DNA of 64,000 bases from Colletotrichum lupini (Eukaryota > Ascomycota > Sordariomycetes > Glomerellales > Glomerellaceae): the NCBI RefSeq assembly GCF_023278565.1, contig NC_064675.1, positions 744,001 to 808,000 of the forward strand, in the 5' to 3' direction. The position numbers and the translations under genes were made by a program. Under the pieces are notes generated by a model, which was given only the letters and a program-made list of their open reading frames with translations, searched no databases and had not been told where the DNA came from. Below are positions 13,631 to 24,974 of the stretch, in pieces (position 1 is the stretch's first letter; the number at the start of each line of letters is the position of its first letter).

Positions 13631-16353
13631 AACCGGGCCGGTCATGTTGGGTAACACAGAACAGTATGATATGAGGTTTGAAGAGACGTCGGGTGCCCGC
13701 TCCGACACTTGGACCTCGAATGAAAAGAGGTACCTGGCAAGGTATCCTTACGAATAGAGGATGCGAGAGAGAAAAAAAATGCAAGAAAAAACTGGAAAGT
13801 GTACCGCTGCTGTGTGGATTGAAGAGCCTCGAATAGCCGTGACATGTAAGGAGAATTGCAGATACGTACACTGGCAAGTCTCTTGTACCTGCTTTCGGTC
13901 TTTCCCACGATGCCTTTTTGCAGAGAGAATAACCGAGAGAGAACGGCACAGGGAAGTACGGATACATCTGATGGGAAGAAGTATCTACGTACTGTTGGAT
14001 ACGTACCGTTGGAGGGCATCGTGGTCTTCCCAGTGGATGTTTGAGGCCTTGGTGGTTCCTTGGTGCCCCAAGTGCCCCTCCATTGGCGCATGTGATGTGC
14101 CCCATGTGGCAGCTCCCAGGCCTCACTGCTTCAGCTTCCGCCCCAGCTTCCCAGCCAAAAATGTCGCCTTACGCCGTCAGGTACGATGGGGCATACGGCA
14201 GCGATGAGGGTGAAGCAAGTACCCTTTCCTCCTGTACCTCTACTCCAGGCGGACCCAGGCCCGGGACGGTCGCACTCGCCAACACCACCACCGCCGCGCC
14301 GCCGCGCCGCCTTCGCCGCCAGGTACCGCAATACTTACGCAGTAGTACCTACCTTACCCCGTACCTACATACTTGGAGACACTTGAGAAGGAATAGGTAC
14401 CTTCCCGCCTCTCTCTTCCCTCGAGCTGTAAGCCTGTGATCCAATCAGCAAGGCTAATTGGAGTCTGCTGCCTACCCGAAACGGCCTAGCCCGGTTTCTG
14501 TTTGGTAATAGTTCGCCATTTGTGCTGCGGGTGAAGTCATCATCGTGATCCAACTCGTAGTAGACACTGGACGAGAAGCCACGGGAGCTTCGTTCGAAAG
14601 GGCGAGAGCTGCAAGGATGCATGTCGACGTGCTTCCCCTGGAGGCCCTGGAGGGTGGAAAATATGCAAAATTTCCTTCACAACGTCTCCCGTCTTTTGCG
14701 AGTCACCTGCCCGGTCAAGGGGGGTGTGTGTGTACATGGAAGAAGGGACTTGGAGAGACGTACTCTTGTAGAAGGGAATTAGAAGAGAGAAAAAAGTTCG
14801 ACTGGGAAAAGAATGGCCGGCATTGATTTCTTGCAGTCAGAAGAGCATTCGTCGCCGTCGTCGTTGTTGTTGTCAAGTCATCAAGTACCTGTGAGTATAA
14901 AGCTTTGAGCCGGGCCTCTTGGATCGTGAGTTTCTCAGTTCCTGATCGACTTTGCTTTTTCCTCATCCTCATCTTCGTCCTCGTCTCCTCCTCCCCCTTT
15001 CAAGAGCCTCAACTAAAGCTCGAGGTTAGACAGCTTCACCCAACAAGCAGCATTTACCCGCTTGCTGTTACTCTTTGCCTACATCCCTCCCTCACGCTCT
15101 GGCTTCGTTCCTACTGGCCAAATAAGACCTACCTTATCTCTGAATCTCTGAGCCACCACAAAGGTAAACAACATACACACGCAGCTCTCCGTCATTCTCT
15201 TCACCAATCCCAAACTGCGTCCCTCACCGTGTCCGCCTATGGGCTCCCTATCTCGCGTCAGCCACACACCTGTAGTACACAGCCCAGCCAACAGCCGTCA
15301 GCCAGCTCTCTCAGCAACCGGCCCGGCGGCGTGGTGTTCTGTTGTGTCGCCCCCAATTGCTGCCCTCTTGCTTGTGCCTTTCAAGTTTCCACCACCCCAG
15401 GCCCGTTCACAGCCCTGTGGCCACGGCTGCTACGACCTTGTCCGCCCGCCTTGCTGCTATTTTCAGCTGAAGGCAGCAAAAAACGAGTCGATACGGGAGC
15501 GCTAACTCTCACTCAGTTCAGGGTCCCTTATCTCTCTCAGAAACCCGCCCCTCGGTGTTGCCACATCCACATCTCACCAAGTCACAGACTGAATTTCTGG
15601 TATCTTTGCTGAACCAGGATCTGGATCTGACGAAGCAACTTCTCTCACTCTGAATTGCCATCACTTCCTTCTCGAATCCAGCGAGAAAGATTCCAGGCCC
15701 CTCTTGGCCGCAGGTCGCAACCCCACCGGCATTCCAACCAAGGCCAGAACCTCTGACCCAGACGTAACCGATCGACCCAAACCCGGTCCTCGATTTCACT
15801 TCTTCACCCCCTGGGGCTTGAGCAAAACTCACCAAAAAGGTACCAGCTACCAGCGAATTGACCCCAAGCCGGTCGGATGGCTGTGTTGCCCGGGATTCCC
15901 ATCATCCACCTTTACGTCAATTGACGCATTCTCCATCACCCTCTTCTTGTTCTCTCTGACTCTCGGGGTTGTAACAAACACAAGAGAAGAAAAAAGGTAC
16001 ATTGCTCCCCCCGTACCTGAAAAGCTGAATAAGATTTGCCCTGGCCTTCCATATTACAACAAGTCATGGGCAATAGCTTCACAATTCCAATACGGGACGT
16101 CCTGCTGACCACTAGTCGCGCTTACAAGGAAACTCCCTCTCGCTCTGCCCGCGGTTGCTTTCCTCTTTACACAGGAAAACACGTATATATCGGCCTCTTC
16201 TAGGTTTTGAGATACTTCGTCCTCGAACCTTTCCTGCCACGCCCACGCCCTCCTTCTTATCATCCGCTGCCTCCTTTCATCCCGTCTTCATCTGTCAAAA
16301 ACAGCCTGTTCTTGCCATTGGCTTGTGAGACAACCCACGGCTCCTCTATCATT

Positions 16354-16398
16354 CACCACCACCACCACCACCACCACCACCACCACCACCACCACCAC
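16354..16398 (+). repeat. (CAC)15 trinucleotide microsatellite
   Basis: Fifteen uninterrupted CAC triplets about 0.9 kb upstream of the glutamate dehydrogenase start. One frame would read as poly-His, but no supported protein covers it, so I regard it as promoter or leader sequence. Confidence 0.95.
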
Positions 16399-17098
16399 AA
16401 CCGTCAACAACAAAGCTCAGGCCAAGCACCTTACCGTCAAAGTGCCCCGCCGGATCACCTCTCCGAGACTTTGACATCAGTCACTCACCTCGGCTTCACC
16501 TACACTGGATTCCACGTCCTACATAACAAACACCACGCCCCGCGATATCTGCACTCCTCCCCGGAACCAGACCTTGTGTCTCTCATCCTCTATCTTTTCC
16601 CTATACCCCTATACCGACCAACCGACCAACAGTCGGCAAGAAGCAGCTATCCGAGCCCATTGTTAGCTCTGCATCTGCTTTCCTACCTGATCCCGTATAT
16701 CTGAATCGGATCAGCATCGCGCTAGTCTACCGAAGACGCAAGGTACGCCCGCCCGAGTTCACCTCCCCCAACTCCAAATTCCCATGCCCTTTCACCTCTC
16801 GTTGGCTCCCCCTGCCCATCCCTTATCAGTCCACCCATTGCACGAGCCTACGGCGGTGAAGCTTCAATGCTCCCGTTGCTCTCTCGATTCCTACCTTTGC
16901 GCGCGATCCCATTTCCACAACACAGCACTTCTGTTCTACCTTGCGGGCCCTGTCCAATTCCCAGACCGCATTGTCCAGAGCAAGAAAGCCTGCTCTAGAT
17001 CCCCACGATCCATTGACGGTCCCGGTCGTCGCAATCAAACGTAACGGGCGCTCGACAAAGCTGTCCTGCCAGCAGTCTGACACTGACTCACAAACATC

Positions 17099-17152
17099 AT
17101 GTAACTTTTCCTGGTTGCTGCGATGCCTCGTTGTCCCCGTCAACATACTTAG
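17099..17152 (+). promoter_or_regulatory. Possible uORFs (start-stop ATG-TAA, then 9 codons) or a leader intron
   Basis: ATG directly followed by TAA lies at 17099-17104, and a nine-codon uORF from ATG 17123 to TAG 17152 follows, both upstream of the ATG at 17304. If transcribed and unspliced they would lower initiation at the main start. The same bases can also be read as a 52-nt intron, GTAACT at 17101 to CTTAG at 17152, which would remove both. The sequence alone does not decide. Confidence 0.3.
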
Positions 17153-17303
17153 ACCCTGGGGACGCCCATCCTGACACTCGTCTTCCTCTCCCTCTTCACC
17201 ACAAACCGTCTCCCGCCATAATCACGCTACTTCTTCCTGCCATCTTGTTGATTCGCTGCTCGCCACAACGTTGGCCTTGTCAATCAATACTGACCTTCCT
17301 ACC

Positions 17304-20300
17304 ATGGATAGGTATTCTTCAGAGCCAGACCCCCTCGAAGAAATCACCGACATCATGGCGACCGCCGCCCCACCTCGTAACAAGATGCTGGGCCAGGTTC
17401 AGGCCGACTCAGCAGAGAGCAGCCGTGGCCCCTCTCCCCAGCCAACACATTTCAGCTTGCCCATGGCTTCTCGCTCAAATGGCAACGGCCACAGGGTTTT
17501 GAGGTCAGCAACAGTTGGCTACATTGCGCCGACTTTTGTTGGCAAGCAAGAGCAGATGGAGCAGGGTGAGTTTGTTATCGTCCAGGAACCATGTCTGGGA
17601 CGTCACTAACACGCGCAAAACTAGTCAAGGAGCTCATCAAGAACAACGGATGGATCCCAGAAGCTCTGATCGAGGAGCAAGTCACATGGTTCTACGACGA
17701 GCTCGGCATCGACGATGTCTACTTCAAGATTGAAGTTCCCGAGGTCATTGCCAGCCAAATCACATCTCTGTACGCCGCCAAGGTGGCCGCTTTCGCCCGC
17801 GAGGACAAGCGCGAGGAGATCAGACTTGACATGGAGGCGCATGATCATGCCATTTACATCGACACGAGCGAGCCCGGCAGGACGTCCATTGCTGGACCCC
17901 GCTACGAACAGCGCCTCGAGGCCAAGTATCTCGACCATGTTGGCAAGACCAAGTTCCGTGTAGAGACCTTCCGCTCTCCTGGAGTTCTGGGCGCATCACC
18001 AACCTCTAAGGCCACCCTGCGCTGCTACTTCGTCTACCAATGTCTCTTCAAGCAGAGCCCCGAGACAACGGACCCTCACGAGACCCGTTTGGAGGTCATT
18101 GCCGACAACGGTTTCTTGCAGAAGGCCACCAACAACACCAAGCAGATCTACCAGGAGATCATTGATCTCGCGGTCAATAGAACTGGCCCCGTCATTGAGG
18201 TCTTCGACATTGAGGGCTCTCCTGAGAAGCGCTTGGTCATTGCCTTCCGCTCTCGTACTGCCCGTGGCCTGTTCTCGGCTCTCAGTGACCTGTACCACTA
18301 CTACGGCGTCACCAGCTCCAGAAAGTACGTGGAGCAATTTGCCAACGGTATCACGGTCATGAGTATCTACCTTCGTCCCGCTATGAACATCGAGGGCAAC
18401 TTCCCATCGTTGGACCAGTCGATCCACCAGATCACCAAGGAGATCTCCCTGCTGTACTGTATTCCCCAGAACAAGCTGCACTCTCTCTTCACTGCCGGTG
18501 AGCTGAGTCTGCAAGAGACCGTTTACGGCCACTGCGTCTGGGTTTTCATTCAGCACTTCCTGAACCGTTTGGGTTCTGAGTACATCTCCCTATCAGAGAT
18601 CCTGGACCCTAAGAACCAGGCTCACACAGCACTTCTGTCTAAGCTAAAGCGCCGTCTGAGGACGGAGACTTTCACTCCCGACTACATTCTGGAGATCATC
18701 CAATCGTACCCGGGCCTTGTTCGCGCCCTCTACGCTTCTTTCGCCTCGGTCCATCTTGCCGTCGGACCCGACTTTGACCGTCACTTCATCGCCCCTACCC
18801 CGGCCATTGAGGTCTTGTCCGATGCCAAGCTCAAGGAGCGCATCACTCGCGATGTTTCCAACGAGCACGAGGAGATGGTCATGACCGCCTTCCGGGTCTT
18901 CAACAACGCCATTCTCAAGACCAACTACTTCACACCCACCAAGGTTGCCCTGAGTTTCCGCCTGGACCCCTCTTTCTTGCCTGAGATCGAATACCCCAAG
19001 CGCCTCTACGGCATGTTCCTCGTCATCGGCGCCGAGTCGCGCGGTTTCCACCTGCGCTTCAAGGATATTGCCCGCGGTGGTATTCGCATCGTCAAGTCCC
19101 GCAGCAAAGAGGCTTACGGCATCAACGCCCGCAACCTGTTTGACGAGAACTACGGCCTGGCCAGCACCCAGCAGCGCAAGAACAAGGACATTCCCGAAGG
19201 CGGTTCCAAGGGTGTCATCCTTCTTGACCCCAAGATGCAAGACCGCGCCGAGGAGGCCTTTGAGAAGTACATTGACAGTATTCTCGACCTTCTGCTCCCT
19301 GCCCAGACTCCCGGCATCAAGAACCCGCTTGTGGACCTGTACGGCAAGGAGGAGATCATCTTCATGGGACCCGATGAGAACACGGCAGAGCTCGTCGACT
19401 GGGCTACTGAGCATGCTCGCGCCCGCGGCGCACCCTGGTGGAAGTCATTCTTCACTGGCAAGTCGCCCAAGTTGGGCGGTATTCCCCACGACACTTACGG
19501 CATGACGACCCTGTCTGTCCGTGAATACGTCAACGGTATCTACCGCAAGCTCAACCTCGATCCCTCGACTGTGAAGAAGATGCAGACCGGCGGTCCCGAT
19601 GGTGACTTGGGCAGCAACGAGATCCTTCTCAGCACCGAGAAGTACACTTCCATCGTTGACGGATCTGGTGTTCTCGTTGACCCCAACGGACTTGACAAGC
19701 AGGAGCTTCTCCGTCTTGCCAAGTCACGATCCATGATTGTCAACTTCGACATGTCCAAATTGTCCAAGGATGGATACCGCGTGCTGGTTGATGACAACAA
19801 CATCAACCTGCCCACTGGAGAGTTTATCTCCAACGGCACATCTTTCCGCAACACCTACCACTTGCGCGATACTGGTCTCACCGACTCCTTCGTTCCCTGC
19901 GGTGGTCGCCCCGAGTCCATTGACTTGATTTCGGTTAACAAGATCATCAAGGACGGCAAGTCGACCATTCCCTACCTGGTTGAGGGCGCCAATCTCTTCA
20001 TCACTCAGGATGCCAAACTCCGCTTGGAAGAGGCTGGCTGTATCCTGTACAAGGATGCCAGTGCCAACAAGGGCGGTGTCACGTCTTCCTCCTTGGAGGT
20101 TCTTGCTTCGCTCTCGTTCGACGACGAGAACTTTGTCAAGCATATGTGCCACGACGCCAAGGGCCAGGCTCCTCAATTCTACAAGGACTACGTCAAGTCT
20201 GTCCAGGCAAAGATTCAGGAGAACGCCCGCCTCGAGTTCGAGGCCATCTGGCGCGAACACGAGCAGACCGGTGTTGCCCGCAGCACCCTCTCCGACAACC

Positions 20301-20633
20301 TGTCCAACGCCATCACCACCTTGGACGAGGAGCTCCAGCACTCCGATCTCTGGAAGAACGAAGCCATCCGTCGCTCGGTCCTCCAGGACGCCCTCCCCAA
20401 CCTTCTTCTGGAGAAGATTGGTCTCGACACTATCATCGAGCGCGTCCCCGACTCCTACTTGCGCGCCATCTTCGGCAGCTACCTCGCCTCGAGGTTCGTC
20501 TACCAGTTTGGCAGCCAGCCTAGCCAGTTTGCTTTCTACGACTTGTAAGTTTTCCTGCGCCCTTCAATCCATTGAACATGATTCTAACCTTCTACTTAGC
20601 ATGGCCAAGCGTATGGCGAGCGTCAAGCAGTAA
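17304..20633 (+). CDS. GDH2: NAD-specific glutamate dehydrogenase, large fungal type
   Basis: Catabolic enzyme that deaminates L-glutamate to 2-oxoglutarate and ammonium with NAD+, used when amino acids serve as carbon source. Exons 17304-17565, 17625-20544 and 20600-20633 join in frame to 1071 aa, normal for the ~115-kDa fungal class. Intron 1 (59 nt) has GTGAGT, ACTAAC and CTAG; intron 2 (55 nt) has GTAAGT and TTAG and leaves the last codons DFMAKRMASVKQ. Visible motifs: the substrate-domain segment FKDIARGGIRIVKSRSKEA near residue 572, GGSKGVILL near 610, FMGPDENT near 680, and a Rossmann-region GGPDGDLGSNE followed by VDPNGLDKQEL. The ATG at 17304 is preferred because it is the first in frame and opens the family-like N-terminus MDRYSSEPDP. 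Strong GC3 bias suggests high expression. Confidence 0.97.
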
Positions 20634-21666
20634 TCTTTTTCTCGAGTGTTTCTCAATCAGGCGTGTTTCTGTTTTCCCTGCATGATAAATGGGTATTGGA
20701 GAATTGGATAAGTGATTTCGTGCTTCCTGGCATATACACGCATGGGTGGTGCGAAAGAAAAGACAGAGAGAAAAAGGAACATCATGACACGGCAGTAAAA
20801 AATTGAGCAAAGGATCATAGTCCACGCTTAGATGGTGGATGAATTGCATACTAATAGGAGTTATCGGGCATGGTTATCAGATGGTTTGAACCTGATGGTC
20901 GAGAAGATCACAGCAGTTATTCAATGAGACTTTTTATCCTCAGTTTGGTGTTTTCTCCTTATCTTGATCCTCATGAATTCACTTTTCAGGCTCAGCTTGC
21001 ATATGTTTGAGCTTTCCATCCTACATCCCTGCATCCATGGCACTACTGCTTGTAGGGGCGCGAGTTGATATCGTGAAGCCGCCTTTCGGTAGACGTGATG
21101 TGGGTTCGATCGGCCTCACAAATGTGCCGATGCTTGGTGGCATGTTTTCCCGTACGGGATGATAGTCTACGAAAGACCTTGGAAACCTTGTAACCTACAG
21201 AGGGCTAGGATTGAGTTCTATCCTACCACAAGAATCAATACCTGGCCATAACGGATCCGGAACGAAGAGAGCAGAGGACATATACAACCTCTGACGTCCA
21301 CAGCTAAAGAGATGAATGTAGAAACACGGAAGCGAAGCAGGGCATGTTGTTGATTAAAGGACGGGAAGGACATGCGGATCTACGTCCACGCCCTCTCTCT
21401 CCCACGCCTACCTTGTAGCATAACCTTGCCCCCCCCCCCTCCCCCTCCCCTTCCCCCCCCCCCTCTTCCCTACCCCACCACCCAACACCCCGTGGGGTTT
21501 TCAAAAATTCTGGGCGGGCCCCCTGACCCCCCCGCCCCCCCCCCAGGGGGGGGGGGGGGGGGGGGGGGGGGTGTGGGGGGGGGGGGGGGTGGGGGGGCGG
21601 GGGTGGGGGGGGGGGGGGAAAAAGGTCGAGGGGCGGGGGGGGCGGCGCCCGGGGGCCGCGGGGGGG

Positions 21667-21698
<32 letters not shown>

Positions 21699-22309
21699 GT
21701 TTGGGGGGGGGGGTGTAAGGGGGGGGTGGGGGGGGGGGGGGGGAAAAAGTGGTTTGGGGGGGGGCCGGGGGGGGGGGGGGGTCTTTTCCCTATTGGGCCC
21801 CCCCCTTTTCTTTTTTTCCCCCCCCCCCCCCCCCACGGCCTGCACGGATCCCCGGAGATCTTTCAATGAGAGAGAGAGGTTTTCGGCGTTTTGCTCCGAT
21901 GCGGGCGGAGCCGATCCGGCTTGAGATCCGAGAACTCGGCAACATGTTTTTTTTTTCCTTCTCTTCCTTTCTCTCCTATCAGATGAATATCTGGTCATGA
22001 ACGCGGTTGGACTGGGTGACGATGGTACAGGTACAGAGGGAGAGCCCTGGTCAATCCAAACTGTTTTGAATTTCTATGCCACTTGATGTAAGTTTTCTAG
22101 CTTAGCTTCCGATCCCGGGATCGAGGCATATGCCCAAACATTGCAATTTTCTTTTTCCCCCTCATGAAGTCTAGATCCCTCCCATGACGACCTTGTACCT
22201 GATTAATATAGTTCCCACTTCTAAACAACCTCCAAACAAGATATACCGCGGGGGAGACGGGTAGGACGCAAGAAACGAGCGGCTGAGTCAAATACGTGGA
22301 CGCAAGACT
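20634..22309. other. Convergent intergenic region, 3' flanks of two genes
   Basis: This separates the 3' ends of glutamate dehydrogenase (+) and acetoacetyl-CoA synthetase (-). Apart from the poly-G/poly-C block listed separately I see nothing coding in it. Confidence 0.6.
21429..21834. repeat. Extreme poly-C / poly-G low-complexity block
   Basis: About 400 bases are almost only C and G: C runs from 21429, G-dominated sequence from about 21545 to 21780, and C runs again ending at 21834. A few A/T interruptions occur, including two AAAAAG blocks inside G runs. Open frames here would read as poly-Gly or poly-Pro and are meaningless. It may be a real G-quadruplex-forming minisatellite, or a low-quality consensus or assembly artefact. 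Confidence 0.8.
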
Positions 22310-24974
22310 CTAGTGCGTCTCGGCCCACGCGCGGAACCACTCCAGGGCCTCGGGGTTGGCGACGCTGGCGTTGGTCTTGACGTCCATGCCGGAAAGGATC
22401 TGCTTGACGGCCACTTCGATCTTCTTCCCGTTCCCCGTCTTGGGGATCCCGCCGCCGGCCTCTTCAATAACACCGGGAACATGCCTGGGGCTCAACTCCC
22501 TCCGAATCACACTCTTAATCTTGCCCCTCAGCTCGTCGTCGAACGCGCGGCCCGCGACGGGAACGACGAACAGACACACCGTCTCGTCGGCGTCCGTGGC
22601 GCGCCGGCGCCCGACGCAGACGGCATCCTCCACCTCGGCGGCGAAGAAGCGCGTCAGGATGTTGTAAACCTCCGCGGACCCGAACCGCACGCCCGCGGGC
22701 TTGAGGACGCCGTCGGAGCGACCGAGCATGACGAGCGAGCCCGTGGCCGGGTTGGGGATCTTGATGAAGTCGCCGTGGTGCCATACCGCGCCCTTTACGC
22801 CGCAGACGTCGGCGAAGCGCTCGAAATAGGCGGCTTTGTATTTGTTGTCGCCTCCGGTGCCGAAGAAGGTGAGGGGCTGGCAGGGGAAGGGGCGGATGCA
22901 GATGAGGTCGCCTGGGTGGGTTGGGTCCGGGAGGGGGTCGCCCGAGAGGGAGTCGACGGCGCGGATGGCCATGCCGAGGCCCGCGCACTGGATCTCGCCG
23001 ACGCGGACGGGGAGGAGGGGGCAGGGGGCGCCGAAGAGTGAGATGATGTCTGTGCCGCCTGTGATGGAGGCGAGGTTGACTTTGGCGGGGAAGGCCTTGT
23101 AGACGAAGGAGAAGGTGGAAGGCGGAAGGGGGCTGGCGGTGGAGTAGATTGCCTCGAGGGCGGAGAGGTCGATGCCGGGCTCGTTTACGGGGTAGACTGC
23201 GTTGGCCTCGAGGGCGGTGAGGTAGGCGGCCGAGGTGCCGAAGTGGGTGACGCGAAGGTCGGAGAGGAGGCGGGGGAGGGAGAGGTGGCCGTGGGGTTTG
23301 AAGGGGGAGCCCGAGTAGAGGACGAGAGTGGCGCCGACGGCGAGGGCGGAGACGGACCAGTGCCACATCATCCACGAGGTTGTGGTGTAGTAGAGCATGC
23401 GGGACTTTGCGGTGAGGGAGCCGTGGAGGGCGTGTTCCTTCTTGTGCTGGATGAGGGTGCCGAGGGCGGTGTGGACGATGGCCTTTGGCAGGCCGGTGGT
23501 GCCGCTGGAGTAGAGGATGTAGAGAGGATGTGAAGGCGGAAGCTGCTCAAACTTGAGAGGCTCATCGGGAGAGCTTGGGTGAAGATGTTAGCAGGATGCA
23601 GTAAAGAGGCTTCTGGTGAGTTTTTCCAGGCGTTGATGATGACTTACCTTTGGAGGAACGACTCGTACTCATCAACTGCAACGCCTGTTGCTCTCAGGCC
23701 GTCAATGGCAAGGTCGCATGCCACATTGTTGATGACAATCACGAGCTCGAGGCCCTCAGGCATCAGGGCCTTGACGATCTCCTCCGTCTTGTCGGTACTG
23801 CTCCACTCCTTGCCGTTGTACACGGTGCCGTTGTCGGCGAAGAGGACCTTGGGCCCGATCTGCGCAAGACGGTCCAACACTGCGCTGACACCGTTGTCGG
23901 GGCTGATGCCAGTCCAGATGGCGCCTACAGAGGCAGCAGCGAGAGCGGCAATGATGGCCTGGACGTGGTTGGATACGAAGCCGGCAACAATGTCGTTGGG
24001 CTTAACGCCGTGAGCCCGGAGGCCGGCGGCGCATCGGCGGACGGCGTCTCGGAGCTCGGCCCATGTTGTGGAGACGGAGGGGCCGAGTTCGGTGGTGGTG
24101 ATGGCTGCGACGGATGTGGGGTCGACAGCGACGTTGGCGGGGAAGAGCAGGTTCTCGGCAAAGTTGAGACGGGCTCCTGAGAAGAAGTCTGGACGCGGGT
24201 ACATGGGCGCATTGAACGGCAGGACCTAAGGGGGTTGGCCCATCGGGCCGGATCAGCTATTGGTCTGGGAAAAGTGAAATTGAGGTGATCTTTGGAGGGG
24301 CAGCACGGGCGCCGGTATAGGAGGGGGAAGGCGTTGAGATGGGCAAATCGGCATTCCCATGGGCTAGACAATGGCTCATGGCATGACTCGATTGCTCGGG
24401 GATGATGGTCATGCAAAAGCTGTATGCCATGACCACATAGCTGTCCGCCTCACTCGAGGCAGTATCAAGGTTCTTGATGGGCGTCCTGACGAGGGTTCAA
24501 GACACTGGTGAGGACCATGGATGGCACTGGCGACTTTGTTGGTGTCTCCCTCTGGCTGTTGCTCGCTGTCTCTGGCACTCGCGTAGAGTTTGAGCCCTTC
24601 TTCTCAGACTGATGTCACACAACCTCCTTCTCTTTTACCTTCTGCCTGCTATCTTTCAAGATTGGCAGTCAAGGCGCGCCAAGCATAAGTAGGGCAAATA
24701 GAGGATGAGGTTGAGTTGAGTTTGGGGTGAGTTGACGACTAGCATTGGCCCAGCGTACCTTGTCGAACGGCTTAGAGGCGGTGATGCCCACAGAATGCCA
24801 GACCTCCTCCCAGAACTCTGCCACGTTTTCGACGGACCACTTGTAGAGACCGGGGTAGTCTGCCAGTTCGAGTCCATACTTTTGATTCACCCGGAGAAGA
24901 AACGCCCACATGGGAGTCGAGGTGGGGTCCGGGTGCCGCCAGAGCTCGTTGCGCGTGACACTGGTGATGGTCAT
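22310..24974 (-). CDS. Acetoacetyl-CoA synthetase
   Basis: ATP-dependent ligase of the ANL (AMP-binding) superfamily that activates acetoacetate to acetoacetyl-CoA in the cytosol, feeding ketone bodies or leucine breakdown products into sterol and lipid synthesis. Exons 24974-24759, 24225-23648 and 23573-22310 join in frame to 685 aa, as expected. The N-terminal ACAS_N region contains KWSVENVAEFWEEVW. The nucleotide-binding loop is LYSSGTTGLPKAIVH, followed by YTTTSWMMWHW and SITGGTDIISLF. The C-terminal ATPase motif is WHHGDF with LGRSDGVLKPAGVRFGSAE, and the catalytic lysine loop is GGGIPKTGNGKKIEVAVK. Splice signals are GTACGC/TTAG and GTAAGT/CCAAG with a GCTAAC branch point. Intron 1 is 533 nt, unusually long here and perhaps regulated. 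TGG-rich motifs and length separate it from acetyl-CoA synthetase. Confidence 0.95.

Larger units (their letters stand above)
7672..17303. other. 9.6-kb gene-free region before NAD-glutamate dehydrogenase
   Basis: Reading both strands I find no conserved protein, no signal peptide gene with splice sites and no tRNA. Local features are three ATTACCCC units within 8645-8685, a CT run near 9419-9440, a four-fold CCCAAGT tandem at 13602-13630 and (CAC)15 at 16354-16398. From about 14.9 kb the plus strand becomes C/T-rich, as in fungal promoters and leaders, so the right part probably holds the promoter and leader of the glutamate dehydrogenase gene. The rest could encode a non-coding transcript, but nothing in the sequence proves it. 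Confidence 0.5.

Noticed and set aside
21372..21998. Open frames reading as poly-Gly or poly-Pro proteins
   Set aside because: They are products of the poly-G/poly-C block.
6050..24974. Kynureninase, NAD-dependent dehydrogenase and acetoacetyl-CoA synthetase as a metabolic gene cluster
   Set aside because: The gaps are large, orientations differ, and no backbone enzyme, transporter or pathway-specific regulator is present.
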